NCBI GenBank assembly: GCA_001512965.1
Contig: LFRW01000023.1
Coordinates: 2,030-56,242, forward strand
Origin: Methanomicrobia archaeon DTU008
Lineage (GTDB): Archaea > Thermoplasmatota > Thermoplasmata > Methanomassiliicoccales > Methanomassiliicoccaceae
DNA length: 54,213 nt
Reading direction: 5' to 3'
Shown: piece after piece, positions 25,164-34,765 of the stretch
How the letters are laid out: each line of letters starts with the position of its first letter
Numbering within the stretch: the stretch's first letter is position 1
Notes under the pieces: generated by a model
The model's input: only the letters and a program-made list of their open reading frames with translations
What the model was told of the DNA's origin: nothing
Databases searched by the model: none
Translations under genes and position numbers: made by a program

Positions 25164-27782
25164 TCAGGGACTTACGGCGATCAGGATGTCCCTGACCTGC
25201 AAGGTGTCGACCGCCTTTCCCTCCAGGGTGAGCTTCCTCTGCACCTCGACATAGCGCTTGTCCAGTGTGACGCTGCTGCCATCGCCAAGGGTCAAGGTCA
25301 GCTCCCCCTTCTCCACGGCAGGTCCCGCCTGTGCGGGGTCCAGGGAGGCAAGGAGGTCCATGATCTCCTTCCCCTTCTGCTTGAACGTCGGGCCGATCGC
25401 CGACTTGATAGGCTTCAGCGCGACAACCTCATCCTCGAGGTCGGCCTCCACCACCATCTTCAGGCTCTTCGCCCTGGAGGTCTCCACGATGTCGGACTCG
25501 TAGCCCTTCAGCTCCATGGCCGACGGACCTATGAGCTCGATCAGCTCGATCTCCCGGTTCAACGGGAATCCCTTCTCGGCCTTCCAGGCGCGTATGGAGC
25601 TGATGACCTCCTTGATGAGGTCACCCTTCTTCTCGTCCTCTTCAGAGATGAGGACCTCCTCGGGCCACGAGGAGACATGGATGCTGCGCGCGCCGTCAAG
25701 GTTCAGGAAGTTCTCCTGGTAGATGTCCTCGGTCACATGGGGCATCAGCGGGGCGAGCATCTTGGCTATGCCGAGCGTGACGGTGTAGAGCGTGAAGCGG
25801 ACACCGTCGTCGCCTTCCCTGGTGCGATGCTTGACCATCTCCAGGTAGTGGTCCGCGTATTCATGCCAGGCGAAGTCCTCGATCTCCCTCATGGCACGGT
25901 CGAACTGGTATGCCTCATAGTAGGCGGTGGCGTTCCTCACCACGCGGGAGAACTTGCTCAGGATCCACCGGTCCATGGGCTGGATGCCCTTCATCTCCGG
26001 CTTCTCCTTGACCACCATGCCCGTGAACTTGCCTATGTTCCACAGCTTGTTGCACAGCCGCTTGCCATGGATCACGTCCTTCTCCCGGAAGGCGTTGTCC
26101 TCCCCGAGCGCGCATGTGCATGCGTAATAACGCATCGCGTCAGCACCATACTCCTCGAGGATGGGCAGCGGGTCTATGACGTTGCCGATGGAGGAATGCA
26201 TCGGGGTGCCGTCCGGAGCCATGATGAACCCGTGGATCATGATGTGGTCCCATGGCCGCTCTCCGGTCATGAGGTAGCAGCGCAGCAGGGAGTAGAACGC
26301 CCAGGTCCTGATGATGTCATGGCTCTGGGGCCTCATCGACATCGGGTATAGGCGCTTGAACTTCTCGTCGTCCCGCTCCCAGAACGTGTTGTACAGCGCG
26401 CTGATGCTGGAATCCATCCAGGTGTCGAACACGTCGGTGCAGCCTACCAGCCTTCCGCCGCAGTCCGGACACTCGTCCACCGGTGGCCTGTCCACGGTGG
26501 GATCGACATAGCATTGCGACTCTTCCGCCGGGACGACCTTCCCGCACTCCTCGCATTCCCACACCGGGATGGGGGTGGCGAAGTATCTCTGCCTGGATAT
26601 GACCCAGTCCCACTGGAGCGAATTGACCCAGTCCTGCAGGCGCACCTTCATGAAACCGGGGTGCCACTCCACCTCGTCCGCGAGCTTGAGGATCTGGTCC
26701 TTGTAATCCATGGTCTTGAGGAACCACTGCGGCATCTGCAGGTATTCGATGGGATGGTGGCAGCGCCAGCATCTTCCGACGTTCTGCTTCGTGTCCTCTT
26801 GCCTTACCAGAAGCCCGGACGCCTTCAGGTCCTCGATTATCGCCTGCTTGCCCTCCTTGACGGTCATCCCTTCGTATTTCCCCGTCAGCGAGGTGAGGCG
26901 GCCCTGTTCGTCGATGGCCCGGTCCATCGGCAGGTTGTACTTCATGACCCATTCCAGGTCGGTCTTGTCGCCGATGGTGCAGATCATCACCACGCCCGTT
27001 CCGTACGACGGGTCGACCTTGTCGTCGGCGATGACCTTGATCGCCTTGCCGTAGATGGGCGTTATCAGCTCCTTCCCGACAAGGTCGGCCTTGCTCTCGT
27101 CCTCCGGCGAGACGGCGACCAACTGGCAGGCGGACAGCAGCTCTGGCCTCGTGGTCGCGATGAGGACGTCCTCGTCGGTCCCCTTGATCTTGAACTTGAT
27201 GTAGTTCAGCTTGGTGATGTTGTCCGAATACTCCACCTCCGCATCCGCCAGCGCGGTGGTGCAGGACGGGCACCAGTTCACCGGGAATGTGCCCTTGTAT
27301 ACGATGCCTTTCTCGAGAAGTCGCAGGAACGTGATCTGGGTGATGCGCCTGTAGTACGGAGCATCGGTCTGATAGTAGATGGTCGGGTCCATCGATTCGC
27401 CGAGCATCTCGAACTGCTTGGTCATCTCATCGATGAAGGAGTTGGCGAACTCCGAGCAGAGCCTGACATACTCCTGGCGGGGAGTGTTCAGCTTGGTTAT
27501 CCCATGCTTCTTCTCCACCTTTATCTCGGTCGGCGTTCCGTTGACGTCGAAGCAAAGCGGGAAGAACACGTTGTGCCCGCGCATGCGCTTGTAGCGGGCC
27601 GCGAAGTCGATGAGCGAATACCCCGTCGCGTGCCCCAGATGCAGGGAGCCCGAGGTGTAGCGGGGAGGGTTGTCGATGCTGAATACCGGCTTGGGAGAGC
27701 ACGGATCGAACTTGTATATCTCCCATTCCTTCCACTTCTGCTGCCACTTCTTCTCTGACTCTACTGCTTCATACTGTGACAT
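25164..27782 (-). CDS. valS: Valyl-tRNA synthetase
   Basis: The 872-residue class Ia synthetase charges tRNA-Val. HIGH is present as HLGH (SGSLHLGHATGYSLIDFAARY), the VNGTPTE block and the editing-domain motif ATTRPELL mark it as ValRS, Zn-binding pairs occur at CPSC, CWRCHH and CEECGK...CPDCGG, and the anticodon-binding domain begins near MDRWILSKFSR. The KMSKS loop is unusual: TPMHSSIGNVIDP, with both lysines replaced. The C-terminal ~100 residues form the coiled-coil/tRNA arm. It stands alone downstream of a CBS gene. Confidence 0.93.
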   Translation of the reverse strand: MSQYEAVESEKKWQQKWKEWEIYKFDPCSPKPVFSIDNPPRYTSGSLHLGHATGYSLIDFAARYKRMRGHNVFFPLCFDVNGTPTEIKVEKKHGITKLNTPRQEYVRLCSEFANSFIDEMTKQFEMLGESMDPTIYYQTDAPYYRRITQITFLRLLEKGIVYKGTFPVNWCPSCTTALADAEVEYSDNITKLNYIKFKIKGTDEDVLIATTRPELLSACQLVAVSPEDESKADLVGKELITPIYGKAIKVIADDKVDPSYGTGVVMICTIGDKTDLEWVMKYNLPMDRAIDEQGRLTSLTGKYEGMTVKEGKQAIIEDLKASGLLVRQEDTKQNVGRCWRCHHPIEYLQMPQWFLKTMDYKDQILKLADEVEWHPGFMKVRLQDWVNSLQWDWVISRQRYFATPIPVWECEECGKVVPAEESQCYVDPTVDRPPVDECPDCGGRLVGCTDVFDTWMDSSISALYNTFWERDDEKFKRLYPMSMRPQSHDIIRTWAFYSLLRCYLMTGERPWDHIMIHGFIMAPDGTPMHSSIGNVIDPLPILEEYGADAMRYYACTCALGEDNAFREKDVIHGKRLCNKLWNIGKFTGMVVKEKPEMKGIQPMDRWILSKFSRVVRNATAYYEAYQFDRAMREIEDFAWHEYADHYLEMVKHRTREGDDGVRFTLYTVTLGIAKMLAPLMPHVTEDIYQENFLNLDGARSIHVSSWPEEVLISEEDEKKGDLIKEVISSIRAWKAEKGFPLNREIELIELIGPSAMELKGYESDIVETSRAKSLKMVVEADLEDEVVALKPIKSAIGPTFKQKGKEIMDLLASLDPAQAGPAVEKGELTLTLGDGSSVTLDKRYVEVQRKLTLEGKAVDTLQVRDILIAVSP

Positions 27783-27969
27783 GGCCAGAGATGGGAATGG
27801 GCAAAAGGGTTAAAAGGGTTTGTAGAGGAAGCGGAGCCGCTCCATCCAGCAGGTCGCCGCCCGAGAGGCTGAAGGCCCCACCTCCTCACTGGTGCTTCCC
27901 GACGATACGCTGTGCGCCTGGGTCCAAGCGCAACAGGTGTTGCCGGCCGCTTCCCTTGGAACGGCGGGC

Positions 27970-29169
27970 TCACCTGTGCCCGATGTTCCTGCTGCGGCGC
28001 CGGTGCTCCAGCTTCTCCTCCTTCCTCTCGATCACACGCCTCTCGAAGATCGCCATGAGGTCGGCCGTCGCCTGTATGAGGTCCCACTGCGATGAGTTGG
28101 AGTTCATCACGCCGTCGATGGTCACGAGCCTCCCGTTCAGGCTGTACTTGGTCCTGAGGCCTTCCTGCTTGTACTTGCCAACATGTAGGCTGAACATCAG
28201 GGGAGGTATGATGCGGGCGATCTTCTGCATCGACTGTGTTATGATCCTCTCCATCTGCTCGCTCTCGAAGCGGTCCTCGTTCTCCAGCCCGGTGATCTGC
28301 ATGTACATCATGTCCCGTCGGCGGAAGGATGCCACCAGCTCCACCAGGTCGAACGTCGTGACCACGCCGAGCAGCTCCCTATCGTCCACGACGGGAAGCG
28401 TGGAGATCCTCCGGTCGAGCATGATCCCGGCGGCCTCGCCCACCGTGGTCCCCGGCGGGATGGTCACCGGCTCCTCTATCATGACCGACTCCACCAGCAC
28501 GTCGGCGGGATAGCTGTTCCCGACCACCTCGCCGATGGTCTGCCTCCTCTTCTCCCGCCAGTTGTAGTTGGCGATGTCCTTTATCCCCACGATGCCCATG
28601 ATGCGGCCCGGGTCGTCCACCACGGGCATTATCCGGATGTCCAGGTTCCTCATGGTCGTAACGGCGTCCACCACCCGGTCCTTCCCTCCGACGGTGCGGG
28701 CGTCCGTCGTCATTATGGATTCCACGGGCACGTCCTGCACGTCCTGAACGTTCTTCACCACCGAGAGGATGTGGCTCCTCGACACCACCCCGGCGATGCG
28801 ACCATCTTCCACGATGGGCAGCTGCCGGTACCCTTCTCGAAGGAGGATCTCGGCCACCTCGGTGATCGCCGCGTCCGGCGGCACGTTGGGCGGGGAGACC
28901 ATTATCGTGCTCGCCTTGGCCTCGGTCGACAGGTTCTTTCGCCTCAGCATCGTGCCGTAGCTGACCAGCCCTTCGATCCTCTTTCCGTCCTTGCTCACGG
29001 GGATCTCATGAAGGTCCAGCTCCGTCATGCGGGCGAGAACGTCGCCCAGTCGGTCATCCGGCCTGACGGTGACGAACTCTTCGTCCATCACATCTGACAG
29101 ACGAATGCTCTCTATCTTCGCCCTGAGCATCTCCTTCTTGTTCATTCCTACGAGTTCCTCTGCAGTCAT
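27970..29169 (-). CDS. Four-CBS-domain protein with C-terminal hibernation-factor-like domain (paralogue 1)
   Basis: The 399-residue protein has four CBS domains (about 24-80, 86-141, 150-205, 226-283), which usually bind adenosine nucleotides and sense energy charge. The ~110-residue C-terminus (QSMQKIARIIPPLMFSLHVGKYKQEG, then SLNGRLVTIDG...QWDLIQATADLMAIFERRVIERKEE) resembles the S30AE/HPF fold of ribosome-hibernation factors. A plausible role is nucleotide-controlled binding to ribosomes. A strong ribosome-binding site (GGAGGGG) precedes the ATG. It is a close paralogue of the next gene. CBS part certain, C-terminal assignment tentative. Confidence 0.8.
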   Translation of the reverse strand: MTAEELVGMNKKEMLRAKIESIRLSDVMDEEFVTVRPDDRLGDVLARMTELDLHEIPVSKDGKRIEGLVSYGTMLRRKNLSTEAKASTIMVSPPNVPPDAAITEVAEILLREGYRQLPIVEDGRIAGVVSRSHILSVVKNVQDVQDVPVESIMTTDARTVGGKDRVVDAVTTMRNLDIRIMPVVDDPGRIMGIVGIKDIANYNWREKRRQTIGEVVGNSYPADVLVESVMIEEPVTIPPGTTVGEAAGIMLDRRISTLPVVDDRELLGVVTTFDLVELVASFRRRDMMYMQITGLENEDRFESEQMERIITQSMQKIARIIPPLMFSLHVGKYKQEGLRTKYSLNGRLVTIDGVMNSNSSQWDLIQATADLMAIFERRVIERKEEKLEHRRRSRNIGHR

Positions 29170-29336
29170 GTCCCCTCCAACGAAAAATAGTTCACCGGCC
29201 CGGTAGAGGGCCAGCGCTGGCGTTCATATGTCGGAGCACCACCTTCAACAGCGGTGCCCAGGGTATATATCTCATTGGGAGCGCGCATGAAGATGTTGGG
29301 TGGAGCGGACTCTCCGCTCGCACCCGGGCGCTGGCC

Positions 29337-30530
29337 CTAGATGTTGTTCCTGTTCTTCTTGCGGTGGGCCAGCCTCTCCTCCTTCTTCTCGATCACACGC
29401 CTCTCGAACCTCTGCATCAGCGAGTTCGTCGCCTTGATGAGGTCCCAGTCAACCGCGCTGGCGACCCAGATGCGGCCTTCGGTGATCAGCCTGCCGTTGA
29501 GCGAGTACTTCAGGCTTCCTCCGTTGGCGTGGTACTTGGTCACGTGCAGCGTGAACAGCATGGGCCTGGAGATCTTGGCGATCTTGTGCAGCGACTGCGT
29601 GATCGTGTTGTCAATCTCGTCCATGGCGAACCGGTCCTCATGGTCGAGACCGGTGATCTGGGTGTACACCATGTCCCTCTGGCGGAACGAGGCCAGCAGC
29701 TCGATGATGTCATACTTGGTCAGTATGCCCACCAGGTCGCCGTCGTCCACCACGGGGAGCGTCGAGATGTTGTTCTTGAGCATCTCGTCCACCGCCTCCC
29801 CCAGCGTAGCGGTCGAGCGAATGGTGAACACCGAGTTGAGGGCGATCGAGGAGACCTTGATCTCCACCGGGCTGTTGCCCCCCGTGACCTCCCCCACGGT
29901 CTCGCGCCTCTTCTCCCGCCAGTTGTAGTTGGCGACCTGCTTGATGCCGATGATGCCGGTCAGTTGACCTCGGTCGTTCACCACGGGCAGCGTCCGGATG
30001 GTGAGGTTCTTCATGCTGAGCACGGCGGCGTCCACAGGATCATCGGTGCCGATGGTCTGAACGTCCTCGGTCATGATGTCATAGACCTTCAGCTCCTCCA
30101 GCTCCTTGATGTTCTTGACGATGCCTATGAGGTCCGTCCTGGAGACCATCCCCTGGATGACCTGTCCGCTGACCACCGGTATCTGCCTGAAGCCGGAGGT
30201 GAGGAACGCCTCGGCCACCTCCGTTATGGGAGTGTCCGGCGTTATCTCCTGTGGCATGATCGATATGGAGCCCGCCTTCGATGAGGTGGACAGATTGCGG
30301 CGCTTGAGCAGGGTGCCGTAACTGACGACGCCCATCAGCCGCTTCCCGTCTTGGCTCACGGGGATCTCGTGAAGATCGAGATTGCCCATCTTCTTCAATA
30401 CGTCGGTGAGATGCTCGTCCGGACCGACATATTGGAAGTCCTTGGACATGATGTCCCTCAGGTTCACAGCCTCGATCTGAGAGCATATCTGCTCTCTCTT
30501 CTGTATCCCAGTTAGCTCGTTCGGGGTCAT
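29337..30530 (-). CDS. Four-CBS-domain protein with C-terminal hibernation-factor-like domain (paralogue 2)
   Basis: This 397-residue protein is colinear with the protein at 27970: four CBS domains (e.g. DLHEIPVSQDGKRLMGVVSYGTLL and ISTLPVVDDGDLVGILTKYDIIELL) and the same C-terminal module (QSLHKIAKISRPMLFTLHVTKYHANGGSLKYSLNGRLITEGRIW). ATG 30528-30530 is chosen because GGAGGAG lies directly before it; the frame is open upstream but reads non-coding residues. The gene ends in TAG. The two copies lie in tandem with a 167-base spacer, so one arose by duplication. Confidence 0.8.
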   Translation of the reverse strand: MTPNELTGIQKREQICSQIEAVNLRDIMSKDFQYVGPDEHLTDVLKKMGNLDLHEIPVSQDGKRLMGVVSYGTLLKRRNLSTSSKAGSISIMPQEITPDTPITEVAEAFLTSGFRQIPVVSGQVIQGMVSRTDLIGIVKNIKELEELKVYDIMTEDVQTIGTDDPVDAAVLSMKNLTIRTLPVVNDRGQLTGIIGIKQVANYNWREKRRETVGEVTGGNSPVEIKVSSIALNSVFTIRSTATLGEAVDEMLKNNISTLPVVDDGDLVGILTKYDIIELLASFRQRDMVYTQITGLDHEDRFAMDEIDNTITQSLHKIAKISRPMLFTLHVTKYHANGGSLKYSLNGRLITEGRIWVASAVDWDLIKATNSLMQRFERRVIEKKEERLAHRKKNRNNI

Positions 30531-30691
30531 TTTTCTCCTCCACGAAGCGTTTGGAAAGAGTTCGACCTTCTCACCGTTCCCTGACCCATGTATCGTACTA
30601 GTAGATATTGAATGTTGGTGATGCAATCTTCTTTTTCTGAAAACAATGAAAGATATAATGCGAAAAACATTGAGTGGGGGCCGAAGCCCGC

Positions 30692-32389
30692 TCATTCATT
30701 TATTACGAATTCCGAGAGATCGGCTCCGCACAGGGCGGTTTGCACGACCTTGAGAACGTCGTGGAAGCGGACCCTGACCTGGGACGTGCTGTCCCTCTCG
30801 CGGAGGGTCACCGTCCCATCCTCCTTGGTGCGATAGTCGACCGTTATGCACCACGGGGTGCCAATCTCGTCCATCCGAGCGTATCTCCTCCCGATGGAGC
30901 CCGACTCGTCATAATAGGTCTCGATGCCGCCGAACCGCAGTTCCTGGTCGATCTCGGCCGCCAGGTCGTCCAACCCATCACGGGCCATGAGTGGGAACAC
31001 ACCGACCTTTATGGGCGCGACCGCCGACGGCAGGCGAAGCACCGTCTGGTCCTCACGCTGCGTGTAAGAATGTTCCAGCACGGAGTAGATGATCCTGTCC
31101 AGGCCGTGCGACGGCTCGATGACATGCGGCACCCGCCTGACGCCCGAGACCTTCTCCTTCACCTTGACGACATCGAAGCAGTCGCTCGATATCGTGAAGC
31201 GCTCGCCGTCCACCTCGACCGTGATGGAGCCGTCGACGACGTTCTCCGGGTCCGCCTCTTCCATGGCCTTTCCGATCTTGCCGGCCTTGCCCTTGTACAT
31301 CGGCCCCAGCTTGTCATACTGCGGCTTGATCTTGTCCCTCTCGATCTCTTGCGGCTCATCGAAGCGCTTGAACGATGACATCTCCACGCCCGAGAAGGTG
31401 GCATGCCGGGACAGGTCCCAGCAACCGCGGTCGGCGATTCCGACGATCTCCGTCCAGCCGTAGCTGAGAAGGCATTCCGCGTCCCAGCAGTCCATGGCGT
31501 AGTGCGCCATCTCGTCCTTCTCATGCTGACGGAACCGGAGCTTCTCCCCGTCTATCCCGACGGCCTTCAGGAACTCCTGGGTGAACCACATGAAATACGC
31601 GAGGACCTGATTGCAGATCACACCCTTCTCGACGGCATCGCCGACGGTGACCTCCATCTCCTGGCCATCGTTGGTCAACAGGCGGATCGCATCGCCGGCC
31701 ACATCGCCGAAGCGAGGCCAGGTCTTGTCCTCGGGGTCGACGAACAGCTCGCATTCCATCATGTTGAACTCCCTCAGCCGGATCATGCCCTGGCGGGGAG
31801 AGATCTCATTGCGATATCCGCGCCCCACCTGTATGACCCCGAGGGGCAGCTTCTCACGGTTGTAGCGGTATAGATTGGGGAAGTTGACGAATATGCCTTG
31901 AGCCGTCTCGGGACGCATGTAGCCCACCCGGCCAGAGCCTGGGCCTATGGTGGTCTTGAACATGAGGTTGAACTCTTCCACGTTGGACAGCTCGCCTCCG
32001 CACGCAGGGCATACCACGTTGTTCTTGCGAATGAGCTCTTCGATCTCCCGCTCGCTCAGGGCCCCCGCGTTGGGATGCAGGTCACTGACGATATGGTCCG
32101 CGCGGTACGGTTCCTCGCAGGCCTTGCACTTGACCATCTTGTCGGCGAACTCGTCAACGTGGCCCGAGGCCTTGAAGACCATCTCCGGCCCTATCGTCTC
32201 TGAATCTATCTCGATGAAGCCTTCGCCGAGGGTGTACAACCGCCGCCAGATCTCTATGATGTTGTTCTTGAGGGCGGTTCCCAGGGGGCCATAGTCGTAC
32301 ATGCCGGCTACGCCGCCGTAGATCTCGTACGATGGATAGAGGAATCCTCTGCGCTTGCAGAGTGAGAGAATGTCCTGTGCGTCTGCCAT
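30692..32389 (-). CDS. glyS: Glycyl-tRNA synthetase (archaeal/eukaryal type)
   Basis: The 565-residue class II homodimeric GlyRS charges tRNA-Gly. Motifs visible: the N-terminal KRRGFLYPSYEIYGGVAGMYDYGPLG, Zn ribbon CKACEEPYRADH...CPACGGEL, motif 2 GRGYRNEISPRQGMIRLREFNMMECELFVDP and motif 3 EPSHGLDRIIYSVLEHSYT, then the anticodon-binding domain (KVGVFPLMARDGL...DESGSIGRRYARMDEIGTPWCITVD). It follows the CBS gene at 32413 with 23 bases between, as last gene of the amidohydrolase-uspA-CBS-glyS unit. Confidence 0.96.
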   Translation of the reverse strand: MADAQDILSLCKRRGFLYPSYEIYGGVAGMYDYGPLGTALKNNIIEIWRRLYTLGEGFIEIDSETIGPEMVFKASGHVDEFADKMVKCKACEEPYRADHIVSDLHPNAGALSEREIEELIRKNNVVCPACGGELSNVEEFNLMFKTTIGPGSGRVGYMRPETAQGIFVNFPNLYRYNREKLPLGVIQVGRGYRNEISPRQGMIRLREFNMMECELFVDPEDKTWPRFGDVAGDAIRLLTNDGQEMEVTVGDAVEKGVICNQVLAYFMWFTQEFLKAVGIDGEKLRFRQHEKDEMAHYAMDCWDAECLLSYGWTEIVGIADRGCWDLSRHATFSGVEMSSFKRFDEPQEIERDKIKPQYDKLGPMYKGKAGKIGKAMEEADPENVVDGSITVEVDGERFTISSDCFDVVKVKEKVSGVRRVPHVIEPSHGLDRIIYSVLEHSYTQREDQTVLRLPSAVAPIKVGVFPLMARDGLDDLAAEIDQELRFGGIETYYDESGSIGRRYARMDEIGTPWCITVDYRTKEDGTVTLRERDSTSQVRVRFHDVLKVVQTALCGADLSEFVINE

Positions 32390-32412
32390 GAGCGTACCTT
32401 CTTGATCTTGGC

Positions 32413-33264
32413 TCAGTCAACCAATGTGGAGATGACGTCCAGATCGTACAGCATTGCCGCCAATCGATCCCTCGAATCGACAACGGGCAATTGGCCGAAG
32501 TCGTTTCTCCGCATGGTCCTGGCTGCCTCCGATACGCTGGTCCGCTTAAAAACAGTTGTGGGAGACTCCGTCATTATCCGACTGACCGGCACCAGGGGAA
32601 CATCTATCTTGGAGACCTGATACCACATCCTGAGGATGTTGCGGTAGTTCTCCCAGCTCCAGTTGTCATCCTCCCCTCCCAGGCCCATGTCCTGCTCGGC
32701 GACGCTCTCGTGGATGTGGAACTTGTTGAAGACATCGCGGTCGGTGATGATGCCCGTAAGCTGTCCCGATCCGTCGAGCACCGGGAGGGCGCTGACCTTG
32801 GATACTCGGAAGGTGACCAGCGCCACCACGAGAGGGGTTTCCGAATAGATGGGGACGCATGGCGACAGGGTCAGGTTCTCCACTGGTACGTCCGAGGCAC
32901 GCTTCTCCACCTCATACAGGAGGTCCGTGGGGGTGATGATCCCCACGAGCTTCCCGTCCTCGATCACCGGCAGGTGGGTCGCCTTGGTCGTCGTCATGGT
33001 CCGCGCCGCGTCCTCCACGGTCGCATCGGGCGAGATGACCATGGGGTCCTTCTGCATTATCAGGACCAGTTGCTCCTCCTCCGGACTGTTGAGGACGTCC
33101 CACCTGGTCACCATCCCGGCCAGGATGTTCCCTTCCCTCCTGACGAGGGGAATGCCGGTGAGGTTGTGCTTCACCATCAGCTTGAGAACGTCAGTGCGAG
33201 TGCCCGGTATCGGGGCGGTGATAGGATTATGTGTCATCACGTCTCGGACCGTGGTCATCATCAT
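32413..33264 (-). CDS. Four-CBS-domain protein
   Basis: The 283-residue protein consists of four CBS repeats (MTTVRDVMTHNPITAPIPGT; MQKDPMVISPDATVEDAART; LSPCVPIYSETPLVVALVTF; VSRIMTESPTTVFKRTSVS) with no further catalytic domain. It lacks the hibernation-like tail of the two neighbours downstream and is less similar to them. Its ATG overlaps the UspA stop by 4 bases. It probably binds AMP, ATP or S-adenosylmethionine and works with UspA as a stress or energy sensor. The partner is not known. Confidence 0.85.
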   Translation of the reverse strand: MMMTTVRDVMTHNPITAPIPGTRTDVLKLMVKHNLTGIPLVRREGNILAGMVTRWDVLNSPEEEQLVLIMQKDPMVISPDATVEDAARTMTTTKATHLPVIEDGKLVGIITPTDLLYEVEKRASDVPVENLTLSPCVPIYSETPLVVALVTFRVSKVSALPVLDGSGQLTGIITDRDVFNKFHIHESVAEQDMGLGGEDDNWSWENYRNILRMWYQVSKIDVPLVPVSRIMTESPTTVFKRTSVSEAARTMRRNDFGQLPVVDSRDRLAAMLYDLDVISTLVD

Positions 33265-33704
33265 TCCTCCTTAGGACAGGACCTGACGACCAGCACCGGG
33301 CAGGGAGCGAATCTGACCACCCTCTCGGCCACGCTGCCGAGGAGGATCTTGGAGATGCCGGTGCGACCGATCGTGCCCATCACGACCAGGTCGTGGTCCT
33401 TGGCCACGTCCACTATCTTCTTCACAGGCGAGCCTTCTTGCAGCATGGCGGTGACCTTGACCCCTATCTTGGCCCCTTCCTCGACCACGTAATCGACGGC
33501 ATCCTGCCCTTCCTTCTCAAGGAGTGAATATATGGACACCACCGTGGAATCCATCGGGAAGTTCACGAACGAGGTCTGGTCGACCACGTACAGCGCGGTA
33601 ACCTCCGCGTTCATCAGCTTCGCGATCTCTAGGCCCTGGGCTATGGCCTTCTTGGTATATTCGCTTCCGTCAGTCGGTATGAGGATCTTCTTGAACTGGT
33701 TCAT
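33261..33704 (-). CDS. Universal stress protein (UspA family)
   Basis: The 147-residue single UspA domain starts at ATG 33704 (MNQFKKILIPTDGSEYT), preceded by GGAGAGG; an upstream in-frame start would add 10 unrelated residues. The ATP-binding signature is GTIGRTGISKILLGSVAERVVRFAPCPVLVV. It overlaps both neighbours (ATGA at 33701-33704 and 33261-33264), so amidohydrolase, UspA and CBS proteins are translationally coupled. Confidence 0.88.
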   Translation of the reverse strand: MNQFKKILIPTDGSEYTKKAIAQGLEIAKLMNAEVTALYVVDQTSFVNFPMDSTVVSIYSLLEKEGQDAVDYVVEEGAKIGVKVTAMLQEGSPVKKIVDVAKDHDLVVMGTIGRTGISKILLGSVAERVVRFAPCPVLVVRSCPKEE

Positions 33705-34765
33705 TGAGGCCCTCTCCTTTTTCCCCCTACACACACCAGCAATGGATCGAATCCGGCCGTGCGCAGGACCACATCGGTTACAGGGTCGCCACCGTGTTCC
33801 CGGACCACCATAAAGTCACATGGTGTACCTGGGTCAAACTCTATTAGTGGACGTTCATTTATAATTTTTCGTCCATTGCACGCAGCCATGCTCAACACGC
33901 AGTCTAACCGGCTCATGCCCTGGGAACGCAGCAATCTGCCTGCGAATTCCATCTCTACGAACATGTCAGGGAAGGATATCATGGCGTTGTCCGTTCCCAG
34001 CGCGACGACCACTCCAGCCTCAATCATGCGGCGGAGGGGCGTGGTCAGGCCGAAGAACATGTTGGAGCGGGGGCATACGACTATGGGGATGCCTTCCTGG
34101 GCGCAGACCTCCAGGTCTCCGTCGGTCGCCTGGCACATGTGCACCAGGTAGGACGGCTTCAGGTCGAGCACCTTGTCGAGGTCCTCCCTGACCCTTTCGG
34201 AGCAATGCAGGGCGAACACCTTCCCCCTGGAATGGACCAGGCGGGACAGCTCTCGCAATTCCTCATAATCCCAATCGGATATGGCCGACGGACCAATGCC
34301 ATCGGCCACCTTCAACAGTTCCAGGACCTCGTCGCGGTCGAAGCGAGGCCTTCGCGTCTTCCCCATTATGAAAGGTCTGGCCCCCTGGGCCGACTGGAGC
34401 AGCATGGAGCCTTCAGCGCTGCCCTCCCTGAAATCGGCGAACGCCGACACGCCCTTGCGCAACATGCATTCCGATATGTACGAGACCGCCCTGCGCTGCC
34501 TCTCCATGGGGGTCGCCTTCAGCACCCGGTACTTGAGGCCGTCGGGCGGCGCCACCACCTCGACGAGGGACATTCCGAGGTCCACGGGCACGACATAGTC
34601 GACGATGTGGGAATGTGCGTTGATGAAGGTGGGAAGTATCGTCCCCTCCGCGACGTTCTGCTTGGCGCGGCCCTTGCCCACCTCGACTATCATCCCGTCC
34701 TCGAAGCCTATATGGCCCTCCCAGAACCCCTCAGGAGACCATATGTGGCCAGACACGTACTCCAC
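33701..34765 (-). CDS. Amidohydrolase-family metalloenzyme (deaminase-like)
   Basis: The 354-residue TIM-barrel hydrolase has metal and catalytic motifs NAHSHIVDYVV (HxH), FALHCSERV (HxxE), LVHMCQAT and LGTDNAMISFPD (the catalytic Asp). The set resembles the cytosine deaminase, guanine deaminase and SAH/MTA deaminase branch of the amidohydrolase superfamily. Substrate is unknown; in methanogens such enzymes act in purine or methylthioadenosine salvage. First gene of the unit continuing to glyS; the minus-strand TTTGATATAGTC near 34780-34791 is its likely TATA element. Confidence 0.8.
   Translation of the reverse strand: MEYVSGHIWSPEGFWEGHIGFEDGMIVEVGKGRAKQNVAEGTILPTFINAHSHIVDYVVPVDLGMSLVEVVAPPDGLKYRVLKATPMERQRRAVSYISECMLRKGVSAFADFREGSAEGSMLLQSAQGARPFIMGKTRRPRFDRDEVLELLKVADGIGPSAISDWDYEELRELSRLVHSRGKVFALHCSERVREDLDKVLDLKPSYLVHMCQATDGDLEVCAQEGIPIVVCPRSNMFFGLTTPLRRMIEAGVVVALGTDNAMISFPDMFVEMEFAGRLLRSQGMSRLDCVLSMAACNGRKIINERPLIEFDPGTPCDFMVVREHGGDPVTDVVLRTAGFDPLLVCVGGKRRGPQ

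Noticed and set aside
27783-27969. Direct repeat AAAAGGGTT near the valS start
   Set aside because: Two copies of a 9-mer next to a TATA-like run are too short to call anything but promoter composition.
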